In this document: one piece after another, positions 1 through 10,200 of the stretch
How positions within the stretch are numbered: position 1 is the stretch's first letter
How the letters are laid out: every line of letters starts with the position of its first letter
NCBI GenBank assembly: GCA_947044365.1
Contig: OX345636.1
Coordinates: 3,368,001-3,432,000, forward strand
Direction: 5' to 3'
DNA from: Petrosia ficiformis
Lineage: Eukaryota; Porifera; Demospongiae; Haplosclerida; Petrosiidae
Length of the DNA: 64,000 nt
The notes under the pieces: model-generated
What the model was told of the DNA's origin: nothing
The model's database searches: none
What the model saw: the letters and a program-made list of their open reading frames with translations, nothing else
Translations under genes and position numbers: made by a program

Positions 1-1
1 G

Positions 2-418
2 TATGTACAAGATTGTCCCACTCAGATGTTAGTGAACACTGGTTCAGCATTAGCAATTGCTAGAGAAAACTTTTGGGTAGAAGCAATTGATTCAGTTGAA
101 CAACACTTGCAAGCTTGTACTGATTCAATTGTTGCAGCAAATGAAGAAGTAGTACTCATATGAGGTAAAATTAGTGTAACTCTGCAAGTGAGAGTAATAC
201 AAGAAGAGTATCCTGTGTATATAGCCTCAGATGTGACTCCTGATTGTCTGTTAGGAGCTGATTTTCGGAACCACTTTGGGTGCATTGTCGACCTTGGTAA
301 AATACTTGTTGCAGGAGGAATGTTTATTGAAATTAATCAAACTTTCCCATTCCTCATGTCATGTGTCATTCTTGGAAACCATGGTAATCCCAAAATTAAA
401 CAAACCACTTCCATATAA
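2..418 (+). pseudogene. Retropepsin fragment of a gypsy-type retroelement, broken
   Basis: The + strand frame starting at base 2 encodes an aspartic-protease-like stretch: a MLVNTGSA segment, where the family has D-T/S-G, and about 65 residues later an LLGADF segment, matching the second conserved block (LLG-D-F) of Ty3/gypsy retropepsins. An in-frame TGA lies at 161-163 between the two blocks, and the expected catalytic Asp is Asn. Both changes say the fragment is inactive. The left end runs off the window, so Gag may lie upstream; no reverse transcriptase follows on the right. The protein resembles the protease start seen reversed at 59284-59320, so both may come from related families, but that is inference. 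Confidence 0.6.
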
Positions 419-505
419 CCCTACTTATATAAGTACAAGTCTTTGTATTTCGAGGTGGAAGTACTTATGTAGGGTTAATATATGGAAGTGGTTTTTTTAA
501 ATTTG
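392..505. repeat. Imperfect palindrome, arms 392-436 and 461-505
   Basis: The arm containing ACCACTTCCATATAACCCTA is repeated in reverse complement, with a few mismatches, as TAGGGTTAATATATGGAAGTGG after a spacer of about 24 bases. The right arm is also the left part of dispersed repeat R1 (455-610), so this looks like two R1 ends head to head or a fold-back element. Confidence 0.7.
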
Positions 506-610
506 GGTTCCTACATTAACCTCCCAATCTTGTTTGCATATTTTTTGGGTATTGATGTACCTAAATCTTCTTCCATTTTTATTGAAAATGTTTTTTATTA
601 TTCTTGTAAT
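455..610 (+). repeat. Dispersed repeat R1, copy a
   Basis: A stretch of about 150 bases running from ATATGGAAGTGG through a TTTAAATTTGGGTTC block to a TTTTTATTATTCTTGTA block. Recognisable copies lie in the same order and orientation at 2080-2232 and 4845-4990. No ORF is conserved between copies, so this is probably a short non-autonomous element. Confidence 0.6.
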
Positions 611-769
611 AAAAAAAAACTAATAATAATCACAGGTAGAAAGTAACTAGTACTTATTATAATGACTTCATAAATAATAGATATTTATATATCTACGTAC
701 AGTGCATATTAATGATGTCACATATTACAAGTAAACAGAGACTTATGCTCTATATATATCCTACAGAAA

Positions 770-979
770 ATGGATCTGTATGGATCATCTCTGATCACAG
801 ATGATGCTTATTCTCAGGCTATTGATGATTCTGCCATTACTAACATACTAAAAGGAGCTAGATTGATGAAAGAGATTACCACATCTGTTGGTTTTAATCC
901 AGACATATTGAGAAAATTAATTGAAGTAATGAAGCGAGTGGAAATCTTTCAAGGCATTAGCGAGAAGTGGGAGAGAGAC
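770..979 (+). CDS. Possible exon of a small unknown protein
   Basis: An ATG at 770 opens 70 codons ending in ...KWERD at 979, followed by GT at 980 and, without splicing, a stop at 989-991. The peptide is charged and probably helical (segment GARLMKEITTSVGFNPDILRK). Its pattern of N-P-[DE] followed by a short helix is like small helical segments common in sponge receptor and adaptor genes, but I cannot name a domain. If the weak donor at 980 is used, it joins in phase 0 to the acceptor at 1341, giving a two-exon gene ending at 1536. The alternative is a chance ORF; no homologue in the window supports it. Confidence 0.3.
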
Positions 980-1341
980 GTACAACAATAGCATAGTAAT
1001 GATACTTGTTTAATATAATGCTATAATTATTAAAATTTATCAAGAATAATAAATTATTATTCTACTTGTACAACCTCTCCATCTTTACACTTTTGACAAG
1101 AAACTAAGTACAGTCATAGCCTCAAACTAGACTGGAAATGTACTAAAAGACATAATCACATAGTAATTTTATGTGTGCATATGTGATTACTAAGTGTTTG
1201 ATTAGTGTCCTGATGTGTGGTTTTCATAATTTATGTCATGTTGATATACATTCACATATTAACAAAACAACCACATGGATTCATTACTCATAAAATGTTG
1301 ATAATTGATATTCATAATATTATTGTTTTATATTTTTGCAG

Positions 1342-1536
1342 GTTGGGAGTAGCAGATATCTTGATAAATTCGCAAAAGTTCTACTACCATATCACCGGTA
1401 TGGGTATGGTCAAATGAAAATCATTGCAAACACAGGATGTCAGCCCACAATCACACTAGTAGGGGTGTCAGCAAAGGTGGTGGGTGTGGGGAGGTTGGGA
1501 GAAGGAAGAAGAGGAGGAGGAGGACTACTGCATTAA
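1342..1536 (+). CDS. Possible terminal exon of the same unknown gene
   Basis: A good 3' splice signal (pyrimidine-rich tract ending TTTTTGCAG, with AG at 1340-1341) precedes a 64-codon frame ending in TAA at 1534-1536. The first part (SSRYLDKFAKVLLPYHRYGYG) looks protein-like; the end is Gly/Arg-rich low complexity from a GGAGGA run. Phase 0 matches the possible donor at 980. The low-complexity tail and lack of any family match keep confidence low. Confidence 0.25.
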   Translation, partial: VGSSRYLDKFAKVLLPYHRYGYGQMKIIANTGCQPTITLVGVSAKVVGVGRLGEGRRGGGGLLH

Positions 1537-2079
1537 CTTGGTTCAGATTTTAACCCTAATAACGAGAAACTCTATGGTTTGGCACATTTGTACCTTTAGA
1601 CCCTATGGTTTAGTGTCCACAAGCACTGCCTGCCATTTCATATAAAGAAAGTAGACATAGGTGCGCATGAATGACCGTACTATATACATGTACATGTATA
1701 TATGATCTAGCCCCTGATAAAACGCTTGTATATCATACATCAATATGTAGTACACATACTACCTACTGTTATATACTACACATGTTATGTAATGAGAACC
1801 TCTGATAAAACTGAATGCATTGCTAAGTAAAAGGCAGACTACTATTGTTTTATACACTCGTCTTGTTGTCTTACCTGCTGCACTAGCAAAATAGGCATGA
1901 TTTTAGTGTCTGTGGTTTCCTAAAATAGTCTTCTATTCAGTTAAGCAAGTTAGAAGCATATGTTCAAAAAAACTGATAACTATATCATAATAGGGATCTC
2001 AGCAATTGTCTGCTGTGAGCTTATTAAGCTATCTTACTATTACTAAGCCTAGTTTCTTTGTGTTTCCATTTTATATTCA

Positions 2080-2232
2080 AGCTATACTTATGTAGGCTTG
2101 GTATATGGAAGTGGTTAGTTTAATTTTGTTGCTAAACCATCATCCCAATATTGATTGTGTGATTTTTTTGATTTTGATACCCTTACATGTTCTTCACTTT
2201 TTTGGAATGTTTTTATTATTCTTGTAGGACTC
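2080..2232 (+). repeat. Dispersed repeat R1, copy b
   Basis: Shares with 455-610 the TATATGGAAGTGGTT core, a central block ending in a T-rich stretch, and the TTTTTATTATTCTTGTAG tail, in the same order. The central part has diverged. Confidence 0.55.
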
Positions 2233-2337
2233 TAAAACACAACTTAGTGCAAATTGTTCAGAATATAATGTTCTATTATCCATCAATCAGGTTTCAGCCA
2301 TAACTATAACTATTCAACCTCTGGTGTTATCCTACAT

Positions 2338-2344
2338 ATATAAT

Positions 2345-2437
<93 letters not shown>
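2338..2437. repeat. TA dinucleotide microsatellite
   Basis: About 100 bases of nearly pure TA repeats. Such runs can extrude cruciforms and are prone to assembly error, so the length may not be reliable. Confidence 0.9.
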
Positions 2438-2439
<2 letters not shown>

Positions 2440-2989
2440 GACTTACTTGCTAACTGAGGAAACCCATCGATGAAGGTTTACTCAGTACTGGTATTTACAC
2501 TCTTCAAAGTGTTTGATTGTGCAGATCACACTATACAAGTGTGCCTACATGGCAGGTCGATAGAAAAAATTGCAAGCATGAATAATTAGTAAATATTCTC
2601 AGATTGCAGTTATCACTTTTTGATATGCATTTATAATAATAAACATTATTCAGGAACTCACTTAATTGCTAACAACACCTCAGGTACATCCTTTACCAAA
2701 TTTGAAGTCTATATAGGAAATCAGCTTTTCACAAAAATCTAAGAGTTGCTTGCATATACTTCATCTTTTCCTGATCCTCGATATCTTCATGACTGCTAGC
2801 TTTGAATTTCCTTTTTAAGACTTAAAACATTCAAAAATTGAATTTACAAGGAAAATTAAATATTATGTATTATTACTGAAGGAAAACGTTTAAACACTCA
2901 AAAACTCACAACTATAGCTAAAATAAAAACACACTCCCAAAAAAATGTACACACTCATTTAAAATTTAACTAACAAACAAATTCGCACA

Positions 2990-4247
2990 TTAGTTTACTT
3001 GCAGAATATGAATTAGTGGCTCACGTTCCCAATCATTAATAATAAATGGATCTACTTGAGGAGGAGGAGGAAATTGTCGAATATTATTTTTCTGCCGTGC
3101 TGTACACTTGTCTTTCCACCAATTGTAAAGCCTCTTGACCAGTGAGAACAGTCCAGTTCCAACTGTTATTGCACCGATTACTCCAACACTAATGAAGCAA
3201 AGAGGAATCATTACTAATAAATAAATCATCACATCTATGATTATACCAGTGTCAGATGTGGTTTGGTTCTGATCTGATAATAAACTTGTGAGGAACACAA
3301 GATCGAATAGGTGACATGTGTCACATATTTAGCCATTTTGTCTTATAAGGCAATGAGCTAATGTTACTGCTAAAATTACAGTTTGAAAAACAATATCCTT
3401 ATACAATGCTCCTTGCATTGCTATCTATGTGCCCACATAAACAACACCGTACCATCGATATTTATCATGATAACAAGACTGTAACTCATCAAGTAGAGGT
3501 TTCATACGATGAAAATTCAAACATTGTGAAAAAGCAATTAGAAATACCAAAACACAAAGTGATATCATTATTAGTAATGATATAATCCACAAAGGAATGT
3601 GAGCCTTATGGAGAAATAAAAGGTCAGGCTGTAATAAAATGGAGTGAGAAGCAGAATTGATGTTCGAATAAGTGACCAATAAGATACCAGGATAAGTATA
3701 CACATAGCATGCATTGGAGATCATTGTAGTGTAAGGAATTTTCTGGGACATCGTCGAGCTATAAAACCTGTAGTGAGTAGAACTACAACCATCATAATGG
3801 GGTTTAGAAACTGTAGGAATGTATTGTAAAGAGGATTCATTGATGGAAAGAAACACCATGGAATAAAACCAAATGCTTTAAACTGAAGTAGAACACTTGC
3901 TGCAAATACTGACACTATTTTGTCCAGTGTTGGGTATTCTCCTAATGGTAATTGACTAAGAACTGCAAGAAAGAACAAAGGTCCATAAAGATATCCAGAA
4001 CCATTTTCTGAATGCATTTTAACAACCAAGATAAGGAAGATTCCAATTAACAAAGGAAATGTCATAGTTAACATTAACTACGTGTATGGGTGCCATGACT
4101 TACAAAGTCTGTTATCAATGCACTTCAGAGCAAGGTAAGTGAAAGTCTTGTTTTCCTCACAATTCACACATAGTGTTCCACCATGTTCATCATGACACTG
4201 ATCATCTTGAATCTGAGGGAGAACACATCGGTAGGACATGTTTTCCT
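2990..4247 (-). pseudogene. 5'-truncated bhTM family pseudogene (cysteine-rich hinge and membrane domain)
   Basis: Read on the minus strand from about 4247 to the stop at 2990, this matches the cysteine-rich hinge, multi-pass membrane domain and cytoplasmic tail of the intact gene at 55500-58955, including the motifs LPLGEYPTLDKIVSVFAAS, FKAFGFIPWCFFPSMNPLY and the tail FIINDWEREPLIHILQ. It is dead. A stop replaces the residue after HPYT just before the first membrane segment (about 4078-4080), and small deletions shift the frame, one of about 11 bases near 3345 where the intact genes read AHCLVQPY. The whole beta-helix ectodomain is missing, and the break point abuts the minisatellite at 4248-4450. 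The 3' untranslated sequence is also shared with 55500-58955, so the copy arose by DNA duplication rather than by capture of the coding part alone. Confidence 0.9.
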
Positions 4248-4450
4248 CTTGAAATTACTGTTGTATAACTTTATTCAACTGTTGCATTAATTTATTTAAC
4301 TGTTATAAACTTTATTCAACTGTTGTATAACTTTATTCAACTGTTGTATAACTTTATTTAACTGTTGTATAACTTTATTTAACTGTTATAAACTTTATTC
4401 AACTGTTGTATAAATTTATTTAACAGTTGTGTTAATTTATTTAACTGCTG
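4248..4450. repeat. Minisatellite, about 20-bp units
   Basis: Roughly ten tandem units of the form TGTATAACTTTATTCAACTG, with variants that drop or change a few bases (for example TTATAAACTTTATTCAACTG). Spacing varies only slightly. The same motif, on the other strand, recurs singly or as pairs at 26286-26345, 26640-26695 and 54822-54850. It sits exactly at the truncation point of the bhTM pseudogene. Confidence 0.85.
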
Positions 4451-4659
4451 AATTTAGCGTTTATTTTCAATGTCAGGTAAGATCAGCAAAGCATCAGCAT
4501 TGTACAAACCACTTGTATAATTATTGTAATAGTGATGGAGTAATAATATTTCTGGTCGACTCCTAAAGGGGACAGAACATACATATTGGCACACGTGACT
4601 GAAGGATTCAGTACCATTCATGCAGTATAGAGAGGATTGTGAAGTACTGATGGTTGTCT

Positions 4660-4738
4660 GGCTGTCGTAGCTCAGTGGTGAGAGCACTGGTGATTCCTAA
4701 TGACTACGTACCAGTATTTTTACACTCTTCTTTCAGCC
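4660..4738 (+). repeat. Decayed tRNA-like sequence (tRNA pseudogene or SINE head)
   Basis: The stretch TAGCTCAGTGGTGAGAGC at 4668-4685 is a textbook D-arm and A-box. GGCTGTC before it could be an acceptor strand, partly matched by TTTCAGCC at 4731-4738, and ACTGG/CCAGT could pair as an anticodon stem. No T-arm or B-box is visible, so it is not a working tRNA gene. It may be the 5' half of a tRNA-derived SINE. Confidence 0.4.
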
Positions 4739-4844
4739 TAATTTATAGAATTTAGCATGTATTTTTGATGCGAGGCGAGATAAGCAAAGCACACAACATA
4801 AGTACTTACACTGCTATAAAGTAAAATACAAAGAGCTACTTGTG

Positions 4845-4990
4845 TAGGGTTATATGGAAGTGAAGTGATTTGTTTAAATTTGGGTTCTACGTCAACCTCC
4901 CTGCCTTGTTTACATACTTTATATGTTTTGACGTCCCTACAGTTTCTTTCATTTTAATTGAAAATGTTTTTCTATATTCTTGTTCTCATT
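4845..4990 (+). repeat. Dispersed repeat R1, copy c
   Basis: Matches 455-610 in order: a TAGGGTTATATGGAAGTG start, the TTTAAATTTGGGTTC block, a CCTCCC-CTTGTTTACATA block and the ATTGAAAATGTTTTTCTATATTC tail. Just upstream (4747-4805) is a short direct repeat of 4446-4505. Confidence 0.6.
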
Positions 4991-6984
4991 CTAAGTGGTG
5001 GATAATGTTTTAATTATTTTCCTTGTAGATTGGAGGAATGCTGGCGTAAATCAGCATTCATATGATTATCAATCATATGTGCAAAAACACCTCAATTTTT
5101 ACAGCATAGTGATATACATAGGCACAATTATGAGGCTTGTTTATCATTGAAAGTTATTCTTTAGTTATAGCAATTGAAGGGTTGAGAGCCAGAGTGGTCT
5201 AACTCACAATACAGCAATATACCCAGGTTAACACCAAAACACCATAAAAATTATTTTTAGGAGGTGGGAAAAATTAGTTATTTTAACCATTTTGCTTTTG
5301 CAGTGCACAGTTATCTATCTCTTGTCTTATCTTCATCAGAATTGATGTTGTAGTAGCGTACTATTGATGCATTCTCAACTACTTCTTGTGTAATCCCTTT
5401 TCATAAACTCAGTAGTACTGTAGAGCACTAGAGATGTCATGAATATAATTATGCTATTGCAATAAACCAAAATGTTATTGTTTGTTATTGTAACAAATGG
5501 AAAAGTTGTTAGGACCAACAAGGATACAAATATTACATAGTCAGTTAATATTCCATTGTCAGTCTGTTATATAAAGCAGTAGATTTAATTCTTTGAGTTG
5601 GCTAAATGATGCAAACAAAAGTGATTTCAAGCAACTGATGATTTATTTATATACTGATAATCAGTAATGATGTGATAACTTCTGGTTTATGATTTTCTCT
5701 GTCATAAAAGCAATGATGTTATAATCACACTTCACACATGATGTATTACAATAATAATTATATCATTGACTGTAATAATATTTTGATCTCCTGATCACAT
5801 GCATGTACCATAGCATCCAATTCACAAATAATGCAAAAGTGTGGCTCATTTAATACTGTCCTAACAGACTGTCCTCCGTTCTGTCTTTCACAATGTCTGC
5901 TGATGAATGAATCACAAACGCTTGACATATAAGCTAAAAATAATTTGCTCATATTCTTTTAGCATATCATAGTTATTAATGTGATACTTCACATGTTATT
6001 GTAATCATGCATGTATTGTTTGTTTACTATCAGGTCAATTACTTTGGAGAACATACCAATCCACTGTATATATTGATAAGAAAAAATTATATTGTTGAGG
6101 AGGAAACCAGAAGGATCTGTCTAAACATCTTGTACATGACAGTGAAGATAAAAGAAAGATAACATCATCGCTTGATATTATATTTGAATTACAATCATTC
6201 AAATGGGTATTCGTCGGTTGTGTGCATTGAATAAACTGTTCATTATAATTGTATCAAACTTTCTCAAGTTATTTCTTCAATATTCTTACCTTGTCTTGAA
6301 TCTGTTTATATAACTGACTATTATAATTACAATGGTGGAAAATATTAGTCAAACTTTATTATTTCACATGCAGTTAGTAATAGTATAAAGTATCAAATTT
6401 TGTTCAGTGAAAAGGAAATAAGCAATAAAGAATTTGCTAATAGTTGATGGCATATTTAACTACTTCATGAGTTTGACGATTTTCTTGTAATTATTTCTTA
6501 TCGTCAAAAATCGATTATCAAAGAATGTGTGGCTGGAGCGTTTAATATTTTTTTCATTATATCTCTTACATTTTATACGACTAGAAATTTTAACTATCTT
6601 TACTGGAAAGAAGAGCTGTTGTAAACTAATGTAAAATTTGTATTTTGTTTTCAGGACTCACCAGTAGACTACCCTTATTAGGCTGATGATACTTCCTGGT
6701 AAAATATTTTGCAAAAAAAAAAAAACTTAATAAGTTAAGCAGAACCAAAGAGTATCTAAGAAACCCATATATGGCTCCCAAAATGATGCAGGAAAATATG
6801 ATCAGCTAGTGGAGGGGTATAGGTAGACACCAATCTTACTCCTTATGCTCAGACTTGCACTTATTTTATTCATTAACAACAACCCCCATTGTCTACACCA
6901 TGCAAATATATATAGACGGACAGAAAACAGTAATGCTCGGCCAACACAGGTGAAGATTACTTGATTCACAAGTCCAACAAAAAG
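4991..6984. other. No supported gene
   Basis: AT-rich spacer. A 64-codon minus-strand frame at 5758-5952 has a mixed composition with several Cys and His residues, but there is no recognisable motif and no splice context I trust. Bases 6940-6984 are the outer part of a palindrome arm that pairs with the 5' coding region of bhTM gene 1 across the inserted retrotransposon. Confidence 0.5.
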
Positions 6985-6989
6985 GTAAG

Positions 6990-7197
6990 TGATGTATTAT
7001 GATGTAGTCTTACCAGTCAACCTGTCTGAAATAAATACAATGCAGTTACAACATTTACACTTAGTGACTCCGGAACCTTCCAGAACTGATATTGTTTTCT
7101 ATATAAATGTCTAATTTTGTACTAGTTTTTAGTTGTCTGATAATGTGAGATCTTTGTTTCTTTGATCAAAAATATTGAATTATCCAAAGATACAACA
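6990..7197 (+). repeat. 5' LTR (208 bp)
   Basis: Begins TGATGTATTATGATG and ends GATACAACA. Matches 11581-11789 at every base except one missing T at about 7116. It contains a heat-shock-element-like array and a TATA box (separate entry). Confidence 0.97.
7072..7108 (+). promoter_or_regulatory. Heat-shock-element array plus TATA box in the 5' LTR
   Basis: GGAACCTTCCAGAAC at 7072-7086 fits the consensus nGAAnnTTCnnGAAn exactly: GAA 7073-7075, TTC 7078-7080, GAA 7083-7085. A TATATAAAT box follows at 7100-7108. The same pair occurs in the 3' LTR at 11663-11677 and 11691-11698. Binding by heat-shock factor is inferred from the consensus. Confidence 0.6.
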
Positions 7198-7206
7198 GGA
7201 TAATTT

Positions 7207-7224
7207 TGGCGCAGTGGGTAGGAT
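7207..7224 (+). promoter_or_regulatory. Primer-binding site, tRNA-Ser type
   Basis: TGGCGCAGTGGGTAGGAT starts nine bases after the 5' LTR. It complements the 3' end of animal tRNA-Ser as I remember it, with one mismatch, and resembles the site used by Drosophila 17.6/297-type elements. Primer for minus-strand DNA synthesis. Confidence 0.7.
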
Positions 7225-7239
7225 AGCTCTGGCAAGATC

Positions 7240-10200
7240 ATGGCTGAGACACTACAACAACTAGTAGAACTTTTTAAACAGCAGTTAGAGGCCCAAAATG
7301 AACGAATAGAGCTGCAACAAAGACAGATGGAGAAGCAAATGGAGGTCAGACAGGAACAGATGGAACAATTGATAGCTCGACTGGGGCCTCCACCAAAACA
7401 AATTGCTGGCACTCAACCTGCTGCCAGTATTCCGAATTTCATGCCGTTTGACTCAATGTCTGAGCTATGGAAAGATTACCTAGCCAGGTTTTATACTTTT
7501 GCTGCTGCAAACTCTATCCCTGAAGATAAGATGGCTCAGGTATTCCTCACCAACCAAACGACTGCCAACTATAAACTTTTGGCAACCTTGGCCGGTCAAC
7601 AGTCCCCACCAAGGAGAATTAACGACCTCGAAATGAAGGACATCACAACCTTTATGGAAAGTCATTATGACCCAAAACAATTTGTTGTTCGAGAACGATT
7701 CAAGTTCTGGTCGGGCCCCCCTCGAAAACCAGGAGAAAAAGTTACCGAGCTCGCTGCTAGGATTCGACAAGATGCTAGTACCTGTGACTTCCCAGCTATC
7801 AAAGACATACAAGACGAGGCAATGCGCACCCGTTTTATCTGTGCTGTCAAGAACGAAGCAGTTCTAAAAGCTGTGTTCAAACTACGGGATGACGAATTGA
7901 CATTCTCTAAAGCAGTGGAAATAGCTCAAGAAATGGAGGAAGCGGCTAAGGTAGCCAAGGAGACCGTTCATGGCTCCAGTGAAACACCCTCCACAGCATC
8001 TGTGTGCAAGATGAGTGATAAGAAGAAACCTCCACTTTCTGGTTTTAAACCTTCTACAAAACAATCGGGACAGTATACATTTTTACTGCCTAAAGGAGTT
8101 TGTTTCCGTTGTGGGAAAGCTAACCATACAGCTAAGGACTGTCGTTTCATCAATGCCATTTGTCGTTTCTGCCAGAAGAAAGGGCACCTGGAGTCAATTT
8201 GTCTCAAGAAAAAGAGAAGCCAGGAGTCTCTAAAACAGATAACTGAGGAGGAAGAAAATCCTTATGAGGTGGTTAACACTATGTTCCCATACTCTGTAGT
8301 CAAACATATTCCAAGTCAGGGCCCTCTAGTTGTGCAACTACAACTGGATGGACGATCATGTAATTTGGAAGTGGATAGTGGTGCACGAGACAATTTCTGC
8401 TCAGAAGAGTTGTGGAAGCGACTGGGACGACCAGTTCTCAAACCTCCTACACTACATTATGTCTCAGCCACTGGTGACCGCATTCCGGTTATGGGAACCT
8501 TCAAAACTCAAGCTACACTAAGACCTTCATCCTCATCTGTTGAAGTCCTTTTTAACGTATCTACTCTAAACCATCTCAACTTAATTGGTAGAAGTGGGAT
8601 TGCCACACTTGATATTGATGTTCGACGTTTGATTCAGAATCAGACAGCTGACCTAACCAAGGAAGAGATCAGGACAGTCAGAAAAGAAACACCTGATGCA
8701 TCGGGAAGACTACGTCAGGCCTGTCACAAACTGTGTGAACAATTCACAGAGATATTCCAGCCTGAGTTGGGCTGTTTAAAAGATGTGGAGTTAGAGGTCA
8801 AATTCAAATCAGAAGCGAAACCCATTTTCTGTAAGCCCCGTACGGTACCTTTTGCCTTGCTGGAAGATCTGAATCAAGCCTATGATGAAGGTATCAAGAA
8901 AGGAATCTGGGTACCAACTCCTTTCAATGAATATGGTACGCCTGTAGTTCCTGTTCGTAAAGCTCTTCAGCCAAATGAGAAGAGAATCAAACTACGAGTA
9001 TGTGGTGACTATTCGGTCACTGTTAATCCACAGTTGGATACTCACCGCCAACCACTACCCCTTCCAGATGATTTAGTACGAAAACTCAGTGGTGGATATT
9101 ACTTTACAAAGATCGATTTGGCCAATGCCTATAATCAGATTCGACTAGCACCTGAAAGCCAAAAACGGCTTGCACTCAGTACTCACCGAGGGGTTCTACT
9201 GCAAACACGATTACCATTCGGAATCAGTTCAGCCCCTGGCTATTTCCAAGAAATCATGGAAAGGATAACCTGTGACCTCAAGGGAGTCGCAGTCTACTTA
9301 GATGACATTCTTGTCAGTGGTTCTAATGAAGAGGAACACATTAAGAACCTACAATCACTCTTACAGCGTCTGCAAGACAAAGGACTCAGGTGCTGTCAAC
9401 ACAAGTGTGTGTTTGCTCAACCCTCAGTTGAATATTTAGGCTACACTATCTCAAAGGAAGGTATTTCAAAAGGTAAAAGAAAGGTAGATGCTATACTTGA
9501 CATGCCTTCACCTACGAATGTTACTACTTTGAGATCATTTTTAGGCTCTGTTCAGTTTTATGGGAAGTTCATCAAAGATCTCTCTACACTGACAGAACCA
9601 CTGTATTGCCTCCTAAAGAAGGGTGTACTCTGGAGATGGGGGAAATCAGAGCAACAAGCTTTTGAACGACTCAAGAGTATACTCTGTACTGATACTGTTT
9701 TGGCACACTTCAATCCCCAGGAACAAATTGGTATTTCCTGTGATGCCTCTGATGTTGGAATTGGAGCAGTCCTTTTTCATCGCTACAGTGATGGGACAGA
9801 ACGCCCTATTGCCAATGCATCCAAGACACTCTCTGACACACAACGTCGTTACAGTCAAGTACAGAAAGAGGCCTTGTCAGTAATATATGGAATACAAAAA
9901 TTTCATCAGTTTCTGTATGGACGAAGGTTCATTCTCATTACTGATCACAAACCCTTGTTGGCGTTATTCAATCCTCAGAAGGGTACCCCGTCCATGGCAG
10001 CAAATCGTTTAGCTCGCTGGGCACTTACCTTGAGTCAGTACGATTATTCTATTGAATATAGAAGAACCTCAGAGCATGGCAATGCTGATGCTCTCAGTCG
10101 ATTACCGGTAGGAGAGGATGTACAATTTGACAAGGAACAGGAAGCAGCAGATATCTCTACTGTTTGCACCATAAAAACCCTTAGTCAACAATTAAATCCC

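Larger units (their letters stand above)
1537..2989. other. No gene seen; contains R1 copy b and a TA microsatellite
   Basis: No convincing coding potential on either strand. It holds R1 copy b at 2080-2232 and a long TA-dinucleotide run at 2338-2437, broken by two TAAT interruptions. The part next to 2989 (about 2885-2989) is the 3' flank of the reversed bhTM pseudogene and matches the sequence after the stop codon of the intact gene at 55500-58955. Confidence 0.6.

Noticed and set aside
1217..1417. 66-codon gene
   Set aside because: Hydrophobic composition from AT-rich intron-like sequence; a different frame fits the splice acceptor at 1341.
4248..4450. CRISPR-like regular repeats
   Set aside because: Units are directly adjacent with no unique spacers, and the setting is a eukaryotic genome; it is a minisatellite.
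7122..8233. Open frames on both strands overlapping the Gag region
   Set aside because: They lie in the shadow of the 1447-codon frame and show no independent motif.
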